From contig JALLAZ010000418.1 of the NCBI GenBank assembly GCA_036939755.1, positions 1 to 15,852 of the forward strand: a DNA stretch of 15,852 nt, read 5' to 3'. Shown here one piece after another: positions 7,672-15,852 of this stretch. The DNA is from Stephanodiscus triporus. Its lineage: Eukaryota; Bacillariophyta; Thalassiosirophyceae; Thalassiosirales; Thalassiosiraceae. Below the pieces are notes generated by a model. The model did not search any database. It was given only the letters and a program-made list of their open reading frames with translations, and was not told the DNA's origin. How positions within the stretch are numbered: the stretch's first letter is position 1; each line of letters begins with the position of its first letter. A program made the translations under genes and the position numbers.

Positions 7672-8761
7672 ATGAACAAACTAAGCAACCTCCCCCTCGT
7701 GCTCGCTGCCATCGCTGGCATCGCTGGCGTCGCTCGCATCCATGGTTTCTCAACACAGCCGTCGTCGACGTCCGCTGCAAGTTCGGATAATCGCGATGCC
7801 CTCCCGTCGAGGAGAAACTTCCTCGCGGTCGCATCGAGCGCGGCGATGCTCCCCCTCTTAACGTTAACGTCCGGCGTCCCGGCGAACGCATCCGGCGGCG
7901 CCACCGCGGGAAAATACACCGTAAGTCACTTCGATTCGGTCGATCGAAGACGCTTTGGTTGGAACCAACCACACCTGAGTTCAACCTCATGGGATCGATC
8001 GCCCACACATCTTGTCGAACATTCCTCTTCCCCCCTCCTTCGTCGTTCTTTCAGACTATCCCCATAGCCAAGCGTAGGTACTACGGACGAGTGCAGGAGG
8101 CCGTCCATGAATTCCTGCTCATGGCACCGGCAGTTATCAAGGGCGACTTGACGGACGCAACAGTCCAGGTGAGTTTATGCGTCATGATGCATTGTGCGTC
8201 TCATACGATACCGGTCGCGCGATTTCGCCCGTCGCAATAATTTGCCTCGTATCATGTATCAAGTACCGATATTAAATAATCGAGTGGCGCGATCTGCGGA
8301 CGTCCACACATCTGCGGCCGCGTACTTAAACACACACGATACAGGACTTTTTCGACGTCACCAAAACTGTCGTCGTCGAGGGGAAGAAGAAAGACATCAA
8401 CGGGGTATGCACCAAGAAGGACGGGGATTGCAAATCGACCACCATCTTCGACTCGAGGTACAACGACATGAAGACGTCCATGTACCTGCTCGGGAACGCG
8501 TTTCGGATCAACCAGACGAAGGCCCCCGAGAACCTCCCGTCGGTGCAGGCCGCGAAGAAATTCTTCAAGCAGATGAACAAGTTCGAGCTGATCGTGTCGA
8601 GGGATGCGAAGTCCGCCGGCGCGAAAGCCGCCGAAATATACGCCAACGCGCTCGACTGCCTCGACGAGTATCTGGACCTCGTGGAGTTGCCGCCCACGGA
8701 TTCCGGGCATTACGACAAGGAGTTCTCGACCAGCGTGGGCGAGTCCAGCAGGATCACCTGA
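7672..8761 (+). CDS. PsbQ/Psb31-like thylakoid-lumen protein, three exons
   Basis: Exons are 7672-7920, 8055-8168 and 8345-8761, with introns GTAAGT...TTTCAG (134 bases) and GTGAGT...ATACAG (176 bases), both phase 0. The spliced product is 259 residues. The start chosen gives a signal peptide (NLPLVLAAIAGIAGVARIHG) with Phe at the expected cleavage site, typical of diatom plastid proteins. SRRNFLAVASSAAMLPLL then ANASGG looks like a twin-arginine lumen signal. The mature part is helical: YYGRVQEAVHEFLLMAPAVI, a pair of cysteines (VCTKKDGDC), MYLLGNAFRIN, and a C-terminal YANALDCLDEYLDLVELPP. This helix-rich, lumenal profile fits the PsbQ superfamily of extrinsic photosystem II subunits, which in diatoms includes PsbQ' and Psb31. 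The exact member is not settled. The divergent PsbP-like neighbour supports a photosystem role. Confidence 0.65.
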
Positions 8762-9078
8762 TGATCGAGCGCGGAGAGGACCGGTTAGACGGCGAAGGGT
8801 AGCCTAAAAACTAATAATCAACTTATGCCTGATTATTGCTGGGGAGAGGAACAATTATTCTTCTACAAAAAACACGCGGAATGTGATGGAGGAGGGGGAA
8901 TGTCATGTGCCGTTAGAAAACTTCCTCTCAAATTTGACGTGCCTGCTGGATTATTTCCAATTCGCTGTCCAAAATCAAGTTGCTAAATATAATAAAAGAA
9001 AATCGCACTTGCAAATAGAACACCCCCCGCCGCAGCCAAAATAAGGTAGTGCGACCCATCTGCATCCGCCCAAATTAG
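8762..9078. other. Intergenic stretch with a 3' hairpin, no gene seen
   Basis: The 3' flanks of two convergent genes meet here. AATAATCA (8813-8820), nine loop bases and TGATTATT (8830-8837) form a perfect inverted repeat 52 bases after the PsbQ-like stop codon. It could fold in that gene's 3' untranslated region. Nothing else is recognised. Confidence 0.5.
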
Positions 9079-9684
9079 TTAGAGGATTATATTGTACGCA
9101 TTTTCTTCAATGGCTTTGTTCGCGAGTGCATCAGCCTCCCAGTTTCTGTCCCGAGAAATGTGACGAAATGTATGCGAATCAGAGTCGACCTGGTTGACAA
9201 GTTCACAGGCCTTACGGTAATGTGGTCTGATGTTGTCGCTATTGACTGACGCAAGACAATCTCTGCATCGCCTCTAACATAGAGAGTGTCACATTGGATT
9301 TCATTTTCAACCAAGTAGTTCAGGCCGTGGATTAGACCTTGGTATTCGGCTTGATTATTTGATATACTGTAGCCCAGGTATGCTCAACGGCGAGCATTTA
9401 CCTGACGGCAGCAATAAAGTTGTCAATCCTTTTCGCGACCAGGAAAGTGAACGCGATCCCAAAAAGCAACAATCAACTTACATCGCCATCGGCCCCGTGT
9501 TCATCCATTTCTTTGAGAACCCAGCCGCAACCAGCTGGACCGTCTGGCCGATATGAAAGAGAGAGAATAAGATGCGCATACCCGTACCTTTTGTGAAACG
9601 CCACTTCACAATAAAAAAAAACTTACGCGGATTACTACGAGATGCGCCGTCGAAGTAAAGAATCAGGCGATGATAATAAGGCAT
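9079..9684 (-). pseudogene. RNase HI-like gene with intact introns but an in-frame stop and a frameshift
   Basis: RNase H1-type enzymes cut RNA in RNA-DNA hybrids. On the minus strand, ATG 9684-9682 opens MPYYHRLILYFDGASRSNP. A GTAAGT...GGCCAG intron (9626-9544) joins this to HGPAGCGWVLKEMDEHGADGD. A second intron (9481-9402) leads to VNARR, a TGA (9386-9384), then AYLGYSISNNQAEYQGLIHG and LYVRGDAEIVLR. From about 9249 homology continues in another frame: VNSDNIRPHYRKACELV, then HISRDRNWEADALANKAIEE, ending at TAA 9081-9079. The four acidic catalytic residues are visible in FDGAS, QAEYQGL, VRGDAEIV and WEADALAN. It resembles the plant-type RNase H domain (RVT_3). Both introns have good sites, so this is not a processed copy. 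Two lesions make it a recent pseudogene unless the sequence has errors. No alternative splice site removes the TGA while keeping frame. Confidence 0.8.
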
Positions 9685-10348
9685 AATTCCCAACGAGCGT
9701 GCGGGGGGGAGAGAGATGGCCTGATGCTTGAAAGTGGGAGAGCTGACAAAAGGCCACGGAGAAAAGAACAAAAAATCATATGCACAAACCAAGGGTTCGC
9801 CTCCAAAGGTGGCGACGTCAGACTTAGAAGATAAACCATGTAATATCCTTAAGTGTACAATACCTACGATAGCTTGTATTCGCTGGCATCTGAAGTGAAG
9901 TAAACTGCTCTAGAGGTGGAGAATGCATATCGTTGAAGAATATGTTGCTGACGTCCAGCTTTGCTGGTGCCTATTTCGCACATTAATTCTGCTCAGGCCA
10001 GCTCTACTCTAAAACAATGAATATGTTACGCCTGTGACACAGACGCAACGATTACTTTACAACACAGTGTGGTGTATCATGTTCTATATCTATATTAATT
10101 TTCTGCACCAGACGAAGGTAAGCGGGGTGACAATATTGATGAATATCGAACTCCGCAGTCCTTCGGGCATGTTGAAGGATTGGTTACGTCCGTGTAAGCA
10201 TGGCGTGACTCCAATCCGGTCTTACCAACCGAACCGGCGCACAAGAACAAAATTCACATGGGAGAGAATTTCGATCGGGTTAGCAATCTGTGTGTTTGTT
10301 CATAATTTTTTTCCGTGTCGGGAACTGCGTCGAAGAGTGGAAAAAAAA
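9685..10348. other. Intergenic stretch with no gene seen; 5' flank of the RNase H copy and 3' flank of the FCP gene
   Basis: AT-rich sequence with only accidental short frames. TGACGT cores occur on either strand near 9813 and 9950. A short inverted repeat TCCTTC-N9-GAAGGA lies near 10159-10180 in the presumed 3' flank of the FCP gene. No RNA gene was recognised. Confidence 0.5.
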
Positions 10349-11104
10349 TTAGATTCCTTGGGGAAGGAAATATCCGGCCTTGGCAGCATATTCGGGAGCG
10401 GCGAAGGCGGGGCTGAGCTGGGACACGACGTCGGTGCCGGAGTTGACGGCTTGGCAGATGAGGCCGAAGGCGGCGATCATGGCCAGACGGCAGTGCTTGA
10501 TCTCCTGGAGCTGCTTCTCGGCGTATTGCTCGGGGGTGTAGTTGAGGTTGAAGGGGTTGAATCCGCCGGGGTAGCCGATGCCGATGTCGCCGAGGACGCG
10601 GTTCTTGCCCTGCTCCTTGATGCGGATGACGCGCTGGTACTCGAACCACGCCATGCCGGCGACGATCTGGTAGAGGGCCGACTCGGGCACGGTCGTGATG
10701 GCCTTAAGCGGGTTGAGCTCGGAGTAGGCGTCGACGCCGCCGAACTCGTCGGATCCGGGGAAGGTCCCGAAGAGGCCGGGCCAGATGAATCCCACGACCG
10801 CGAGCTGCGCGATGCGGCCGTGAGCGAGCTCGGCCTCGCGCAGCCACTCCAGGTCGCTCATGAAGTTTCCCGGCTGGTACAGGGGGTTGTTGAACGAGGC
10901 GAAGGGGCCGGTGGAGAAGCCGATGGGGTCGAACCCGACGTCGCCCGGGAGGGAGCCGTCGAGGGTGTCGGGGCTCGATCCGAACGGAAGTGCCCTGGTC
11001 CCCTCAATCCAATTGGCGTTGAGGGCGGTGGAGGCCTTTCCGGTCTGGGCGGGTGCGAAAGCGGCGGCGGAGCCAACGAGGAGGGAGAGGGCGGCGATCT
11101 TCAT
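10349..11104 (-). CDS. Fucoxanthin-chlorophyll a/c light-harvesting protein (LHC superfamily)
   Basis: The product is 251 residues, intronless. Residues 1-15 are a signal peptide ending in SAAA and followed by FAPAQ, the ASAFAP plastid signal; the mature protein probably starts near residue 16 to 30. SLPGDVGFDPIGF (51-63) is the conserved stromal motif of LHC proteins. Helix 1 carries ELAHGRIAQLAVVGF (92-106) and helix 3 EIKHCRLAMIAAFGL (201-215), with the Glu, His and Arg residues that bind chlorophyll and pair the helices. Helix 2 (about 143-162) contains QIVAGMAWFEYQR. It is a thylakoid-membrane antenna protein that binds chlorophyll a, chlorophyll c and fucoxanthin. The LPGDVGFDP style suggests an Lhcr- or Lhcq-type antenna, often linked to photosystem I, rather than the main Lhcf, but the subfamily needs a tree. 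Codon usage is strongly GC-ending, as expected for a highly expressed gene. Confidence 0.95.
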   Translation of the reverse strand: MKIAALSLLVGSAAAFAPAQTGKASTALNANWIEGTRALPFGSSPDTLDGSLPGDVGFDPIGFSTGPFASFNNPLYQPGNFMSDLEWLREAELAHGRIAQLAVVGFIWPGLFGTFPGSDEFGGVDAYSELNPLKAITTVPESALYQIVAGMAWFEYQRVIRIKEQGKNRVLGDIGIGYPGGFNPFNLNYTPEQYAEKQLQEIKHCRLAMIAAFGLICQAVNSGTDVVSQLSPAFAAPEYAAKAGYFLPQGI

Positions 11105-11450
11105 GGTGGGATTCTTCTGGTCGTAGAGAGATGAGAGCGGAGAGAGTGTAACTCGGCTGTGGATCGGGCATGATATGGGAGGAGCACGTCACTGCTTCCC
11201 CCGGATTTATGTTCAACTTAATTTGGCACGGACAGACTGCAATCGGGCTGCCCCCCCGACCCCTCGCGCCGGCCCCAAAAAGGAACAAAAAATCGCGGGA
11301 AAAGGGAAAAGATCCGCTCTACCATTACCACTGTACGTACCCTACCACCACGGCGACGCGACCGCATAATGAAGAGGCTCTATTGGAGAGGAGAGATTAC
11401 TTAGATGGCGATGGGACGAGGCGCCTGAAATGCGAGATTAAAGCAAAAAC
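11105..11450. promoter_or_regulatory. Divergent promoter region of the FCP and eEF2 kinase genes
   Basis: These 346 bases separate two outward-facing start codons. On the FCP sense strand GTGACGTGC lies at 11192-11184, about 80 bases before the FCP ATG, holding a TGACGT core. A run of seven C sits at 11252-11258. No clear TATA box is visible. TGACGT cores also occur elsewhere in the window, so this one alone is weak evidence of co-regulation with the photosystem pair. Confidence 0.4.
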
Positions 11451-14207
11451 ATGACTGCCGCAACATACGATAGGGAAGCTGTCCGGAAGCGCTTTTGCGA
11501 AACTATCCGCTGCGCGGCGGCCAAGGTGAGGGGGTTCCGTTCGAATGTCTACTTATACTTTTTTTTTTTTTCTTCGCGACAACACCAACTGATTGTGATC
11601 CAATGGCTTCCGTTGTTGTCCCAAGCTCGTTGCGGAGGAGGATGTGTGGGCAGTTCACAACATCCAAGCGATACCGGCGGAACGAGTCGTTCGTTACAGG
11701 TACAACGTAGAAACGAGGCAGTTCGTGAAGGATCAGACGATAGTGAAGATCGAGAGGGAGCCTTTCACCCACGGGGCGATGCGACATTGCTTTCGAATGA
11801 AAAAGCTCGCGGCGCCACCTCAGTCCGCTTCTAACCACCGCTTCCACAGTTACGGATGGAGCAGAGCTCTGAACTACGTTGCCAAGTGAGAGCGTATTTT
11901 TTTCCCTATCTCTGTTGTTGCACCCCTCGTTCTCTTTTCCATCAAACTTATTTTAGCATTCAGATGTTACATGAAAAATGGGCAAATCGCCACGAACAAG
12001 GAAGGGAAAGACGCCGTGTTTACGGATGTCACTCTGCAATATGAAGCGATGCACTGGGCTGAGAGATTCAATGAGGCGAATCCGCCAAAAAAAATAGACT
12101 TTATCCGTGCTTATGCGATCGAGTTTGTCGATCGTCCTGGCAAGCCGATGTTTGCCGTGGAGAGATTCGTGTCTGGGAATGATCTATATGGATTGGGTTT
12201 TCTGAAGCACAATACAAACTCAGGCTTTGTTGACCTCGAAGAACGCAGGAAGACCCCACAGGTGTTTTCGGCGCACAGTTTCTATTCTTCACAAGGCACA
12301 AGGCTCGTCGCTGACGTTCAAGGCGTCGGGGATCTATACACTGATCCTCAAGTATTATCAATGGACTACAGGTTTGGGGACGGTGACCTTGGGCCAAGAG
12401 GCATGGCCCTTTTCTTCAAAACCTTTCGTCATTGCGATGTCTCTGATAGCCTTGGCATCCCGATCTTTCCACTCTCTCGCAACGAGCTCAAGCATCAGTC
12501 GAAGTACAGCGATGATGAAAGCACATTAAGTGAGGGTTCTTCACTTTACAAAGAGGAGATTAAGTGCAGATTTAAGTGGCTGGACTCAAATCGGCAGAAG
12601 AGAAAGAGCGTACTCGTGCGTCCGACCGAAATTTTAAGCGAACATAGTCAAGACACGGCAAAAAGGTGAGAGGATAGTACGAGCTGCTCGGTGTTGCTGA
12701 TGATTCTTCTCTAAATTTCTTCGTTTGTTTAGGACTAATATTTTGGAATTGTCTAAGAGCATTCAAGGGTCTCTGATGCAGTCGAAATTGGGCTCTTCCT
12801 GTGTCATCAAAAGATCTAAATCAGACATTGACGAGATCACTAGAAGTGTGAGTGACGTTAAGGTGCAAATTGTTTCATTTACTCTTGACGAGAATTTGAC
12901 CATCTTTATCCTCCAACATCAACACCAGCTTAAAATTGGTTTAACTGATACAGTGTTTGATCACCGTGCCTTCCATCGATATGAGGTTCGTTCTCTCCCT
13001 TTGCACTGCTGTACTACCTTAGTTTGTTCTCATGTGTGTCTCACAATCATTTATTAATCAGTCTGGCGAAATCAAGCCTCGTCATAAGAGGATATCGTCC
13101 TTTGGTAGTAATGATGAGGAAAGCGAAGGCCAAGGACAACTTGCGAAAGCCACGAGAAGAGGAACCATGTTCCCGAAATCACAGCCGACGCCACCGATGA
13201 AGGTCACAGAAGAAACGAAGAGTAACTTGGGTCGAGTGCACTATCATTTAGCATGTCTTCATGGAACGAATCGATTTCCTGAGATTGTTCAATCACACGG
13301 AGAGAGCTTGGAGGAAAAGCCAAGCCACGATATTTTTTCCGTCGTATTCCACCTTTGTCATGCCGCTTCTCTGAACAATGTGCCGGCTTGCCTCGCTCTC
13401 GCTCGAGTCAGAGTCGGACTTGATACATCCGTGTGAGTACTCTTCGTGCATGAGCTGCACACAGTTTTTTCTCTGCCTGCTAATCTTGTTTTATGGCTTT
13501 TCCGTGAAATCACTAACAGGTCTCCTCTTCTCAAATCAAACGTGCCAATTGATTTTGAGTCATCGAAAGAATTTTGCCGAAGAGCCTTGGCCTCTGAGAG
13601 GTCGTCCGCTGCACCAAAGGTAGCTGCAGGGTGCCTGTTGTATCAAATAGTTGAGGATGAAGGGACTGCCGGAGATGTCGAAAAAATGGCTATCTTGGAA
13701 GACATTCTGCGGCTAGTGAAGCTTTCGGTCGAAGAAAAAGATATCATTAAAGAGCATGAAAAGAAACAATCAAGGGGGAAAGCAGATTGTTTCCATGTTG
13801 GTGACAAAGTTGAGGGAAACTACTTAATGGAGGGCACATTTTATCCTGGAATCATTGTGGAAATCAGTGACGATGGTAATTCCGTGGTCATCCTTTATGA
13901 TGATGATGGCTCATCAGAGTCATTATCCAATGAAAACGTGCGATCTCTCGAGCCCGCATCTGAGATCCTTGCCGCTCAGACATGTCGTCTTTCGGACGAA
14001 CAAGCGCTTGGAATTGTTAACACAGATGAAGATTGTCTATTTGAGGACTACGATCTGATGGCCAAGCTTGCTGAGTTAAGGGCAAAAAATTTACAAATAT
14101 CTGATGCAGTCGCATTATATCAGGAAGCTGCCGAGTTGGCACTCAATAAAGGCAAAATGAAAACTGCCAACAGCTGGAGTCAGCGTGCCGCAGAGCTCGA
14201 CTCATAA
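11451..14207 (+). CDS. EEF2K: Alpha-kinase of the elongation factor 2 kinase family, six exons, with Tudor-like insert
   Basis: Exons are 11451-11525, 11626-11885, 11964-12665, 12733-12985, 13062-13432 and 13520-14207. All introns are GT-AG, 67-100 bases, and frame closes throughout, giving 782 residues. eEF2K phosphorylates elongation factor 2 and slows translation elongation. Residues 8-25 (basic, helical) precede EDVWAV, where animal eEF2K has its calmodulin-binding helix. The kinase domain (about 45-280) has FTHGAMRHCFRMKKL, NYVAK (Lys112), LKHNTNSGFV, ADVQGVGDLYTDPQ (Asp229, Asp239) and FGDGDLGPRGMALFF. The zinc-ligand positions are altered (see findings). A Ser-rich linker (about 290-480) holds basic kinase-type sites such as KRKS and KRISS. 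Helical SEL1/TPR-like repeats follow (about 484-640). Residues 645-699, from FHVGDKVEGNY to NVRSLEP, look like a Tudor domain. The C-terminus (ALYQEAAELALNKGKMK) resembles the last helices of eEF2K. The neighbouring MTR kinase gene is convergent, 100 bases away. Confidence 0.93.
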
Positions 14208-14307
14208 GGGCTATTGTTACAGTATTGTTTTGTTCCGGAGAGTATTATTGTTTGACTAACGACATGACACCTAAGGCCACACTATGTTAACGTGCATGTC
14301 CATTCGT

Positions 14308-15486
14308 TTAAAGGGAATTGAGACAATCAAATAAAACCTGAATTCCTCCGTCGTGCCTTGCTGTCATACACTTTTGAACAATCGACAATGCACTCTCAAC
14401 GGCCGCCTCATGAACTTCATTATCGTCAAATTGCAACCAGAGCCTCATGCCTGCATGCCCCAGCGCCGTGCGGCAAACTTCTGCCACGGCAAACCCGACA
14501 GTCTCGACTTCAATCTCTCGAATGAGCTCATCGATAACGCCACCCTTTCTCATGACTGAACTGTAAGCCTCCCAGGCAGCGACCGCGCCTTTGGTGATCG
14601 ATGAGACTGATTCTCCTTTGATTTTCTCGTCAGTATTGGCGAATGACTGGTGAACTGCCGCTAGGATGTATCCCGAAAGTAAGCTGCCCACATCCAGCCC
14701 AGGCGGGCCAAACACTGTGAACTCTGGATCAATCACTCGCACCTGAGTGTCATCGCCGATCTTTACCATGACCGATCCCGGGTGCAAATCCCCGTGACAC
14801 AACGCCATGTTCCCAGCGCCTACCTCCCCATTGTAACGGGCCTTCAATGCGTTGATCTCCGCCAGGAATCGATCATCCACCTTGAATTCCTTCGAAGTTT
14901 GTGAAGTCTCTTCCTTGTACGCTTTGGTAAATACGAACTCCAACTGGATATCTCGCAAGGCCCTATTTTCGTACTCGGTAGTTAAGAATGCAGCTCGGTC
15001 GGATGTTATCTTGGAGGAATGTGTGGCGAGGTGAGTTCGAGCCATGAAATCGCCCAGTTGCGTCGCGATCGACAGCTCGGTGGCAGTGGACGGACTCGCC
15101 ACGAGGTGATGATCCAAGAGGTCAAAATCCTCCAGGAATTCCATCACGAAGACCTTATTCTCGTCGTCGAAGAAATAAAGTTTCGGGAGATACACGCCCG
15201 CCTCGTCTCCCAGGATAGACGCCCATAACTTCAAAATGGCCACCTCCTTCTGGATCCTCGTGGATGTCAACGGCAATCCATCCGGTCCGAAGACAGCGAC
15301 ATATTCAGGGGCCTGCTTAACGAAAACGGCCTTGCCGCAGGTGGACCGGACGCAGAATGCGAAGTTTACGTTCCCGCCCTGGATTGCCGTGGCGGCGAGG
15401 GTAGCGTCGGGAGGAAATACGTTGATTTGGGATGCGTTCTTTGTCACGTAGTCCACGACGGTGTCTTGGGTAAGTATTTCAGACAT
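14308..15486 (-). CDS. mtnK: 5-methylthioribose kinase (methionine salvage)
   Basis: The product is 392 residues, near the usual length, intronless, from the first ATG. It phosphorylates 5-methylthioribose at C1 with ATP to give methylthioribose-1-phosphate (EC 2.7.1.100), a step of the methionine salvage cycle in plants and many bacteria. The fold is that of the choline-kinase/APH group. Visible motifs: GGNVNFAF near the nucleotide loop, the ATP-binding lysine in VFVKQ (residue 58), the catalytic loop ALCHGDLHPGSVMV (228-241, Asp233), and the metal-binding VIDPEFTVFGPPGLDVG (251-267, Asp253). FGPxGxDVG after DPEF separates MTR kinase from other small-molecule kinases. No targeting peptide is seen, so it is probably cytosolic. 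Animals use phosphorolysis of methylthioadenosine instead, so the gene shows a plant- or bacteria-like route here. Whether it was transferred from bacteria would need a tree. Confidence 0.93.
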   Translation of the reverse strand: MSEILTQDTVVDYVTKNASQINVFPPDATLAATAIQGGNVNFAFCVRSTCGKAVFVKQAPEYVAVFGPDGLPLTSTRIQKEVAILKLWASILGDEAGVYLPKLYFFDDENKVFVMEFLEDFDLLDHHLVASPSTATELSIATQLGDFMARTHLATHSSKITSDRAAFLTTEYENRALRDIQLEFVFTKAYKEETSQTSKEFKVDDRFLAEINALKARYNGEVGAGNMALCHGDLHPGSVMVKIGDDTQVRVIDPEFTVFGPPGLDVGSLLSGYILAAVHQSFANTDEKIKGESVSSITKGAVAAWEAYSSVMRKGGVIDELIREIEVETVGFAVAEVCRTALGHAGMRLWLQFDDNEVHEAAVESALSIVQKCMTARHDGGIQVLFDCLNSL

Positions 15487-15852
15487 GGTGAATAGAGAAG
15501 ATGATATGCTGGTTTATGATTTAAAGAGTGTATTGGTGTGTGAGCAACACTGAAAAATAAATAATGAAACCAATCGAAGCCGACCAACGGAAGACCTCGG
15601 TTGCGCCAAGGTATCGTAGAGTGAGAGTAAAAGGGTGCTAGTAAAAGCCGGGGCATAAGCAACGGCTAAACACCAAAGTGCGAAGGTCTAAAACTCTCTT
15701 ATTTAGTTTTCCGGGTCAGATTACTAAGACTACGTAGGAATTAAAAAATATTATTTTCGTGGGAAATATGTACTATTCCTACAGTAGAGGGGCTGATGTG
15801 AGCTGCATCCGAGGAGTCCAACGGCAACAACAACCATCACAACCATGGTCGC
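15487..15852. promoter_or_regulatory. Region upstream of mtnK; possible start of a further plus-strand gene at 15845
   Basis: AT-rich sequence upstream of the mtnK start codon. At the far right, CATCACAACCATGGTCGC puts an ATG (15845-15847) in strong eukaryotic start context, preceded by CAACAACAACC typical of a 5' leader. It may open a gene divergent from mtnK, but only eight bases of it are inside the window. Confidence 0.3.

Noticed and set aside
9384..9386. TGA in the RNase H copy as a selenocysteine codon
   Set aside because: RNase H proteins do not use selenocysteine, there is no reason for one at this loop position, and a second lesion lies downstream.
9478..9792. Minus-strand open frame of 104 codons as an intact gene
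   Set aside because: It reads through the first intron of the RNase H copy. Only its FDGASRSNP part is exon.
10034..11134. Plus-strand open frame of 366 codons opposite the FCP gene
   Set aside because: The minus strand codes an unmistakable light-harvesting protein. The plus frame is a Gly/Glu/Val-rich shadow.
9813..11191. TGACGT cores near 9813, 9950 and 11186-11191 as a shared photosynthesis regulon signal
   Set aside because: The six-base core also appears near genes unrelated to photosynthesis and in noncoding DNA, as expected by chance. Only the full TGACGTCA at 7559 seems worth following.
1..15852. CRISPR arrays, tRNA or rRNA genes, bacterial operons
   Set aside because: No regular direct repeats with spacers and no tRNA-like or rRNA-like stretches were recognised. 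Gene structure and introns are eukaryotic.

Overview
The window looks like nuclear DNA of a diatom, perhaps a centric one (the group is an inference, not shown). Three things point there. First, there is a fucoxanthin-chlorophyll a/c type light-harvesting protein whose plastid-targeting signal carries the ASAFAP-like motif with Phe at +1. Second, two thylakoid-lumen photosystem proteins carry a two-part leader (ER signal, then a twin-arginine lumen signal). Third, genes are compact, with short GT-AG introns of 67 to 176 bases, and alternate in strand. There is no operon structure, tRNA, rRNA or CRISPR array.

Layout from left to right. Bases 1-1343 (minus) hold the 3' part of a non-LTR retrotransposon polyprotein, broken at its 5' end and running off the left edge. 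At 1443-2729 (plus) is a very GC-rich gene for a membrane protein with a ShKT-type six-cysteine domain. Bases 2740-3025 hold a decayed tandem duplication. LSM2 (minus, 3384-3782) has an intron directly after its start codon and is head-to-head with an intronless candidate FANCE gene (plus, 4187-6454). A PsbP-domain lumen protein (minus, 6599-7417) and a three-exon PsbQ/Psb31-like lumen protein (plus, 7672-8761) diverge from a shared 254-base promoter containing TGACGTCA. A plant-type RNase H gene (minus, 9079-9684) keeps its introns and catalytic residues but has an in-frame stop and a frameshift. An FCP/LHC gene (minus, 10349-11104) diverges from a six-exon elongation factor 2 kinase gene (plus, 11451-14207). 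Methylthioribose kinase (minus, 14308-15486) follows, then about 366 bases that may be the promoter of a further plus-strand gene starting at 15845.

The genes fall into familiar eukaryotic jobs: photosynthesis (PsbP-like, PsbQ-like, FCP), RNA processing (LSM2), DNA crosslink repair (FANCE candidate), translation control (eEF2 kinase) and methionine salvage (MTR kinase). The least ordinary items are the eEF2 kinase, with a Tudor-like domain inserted in its C-terminal repeat region and its zinc-ligand positions altered, the diatom FANCE candidate, and the lesioned intron-containing RNase H gene. I saw no clearly new multi-gene system.
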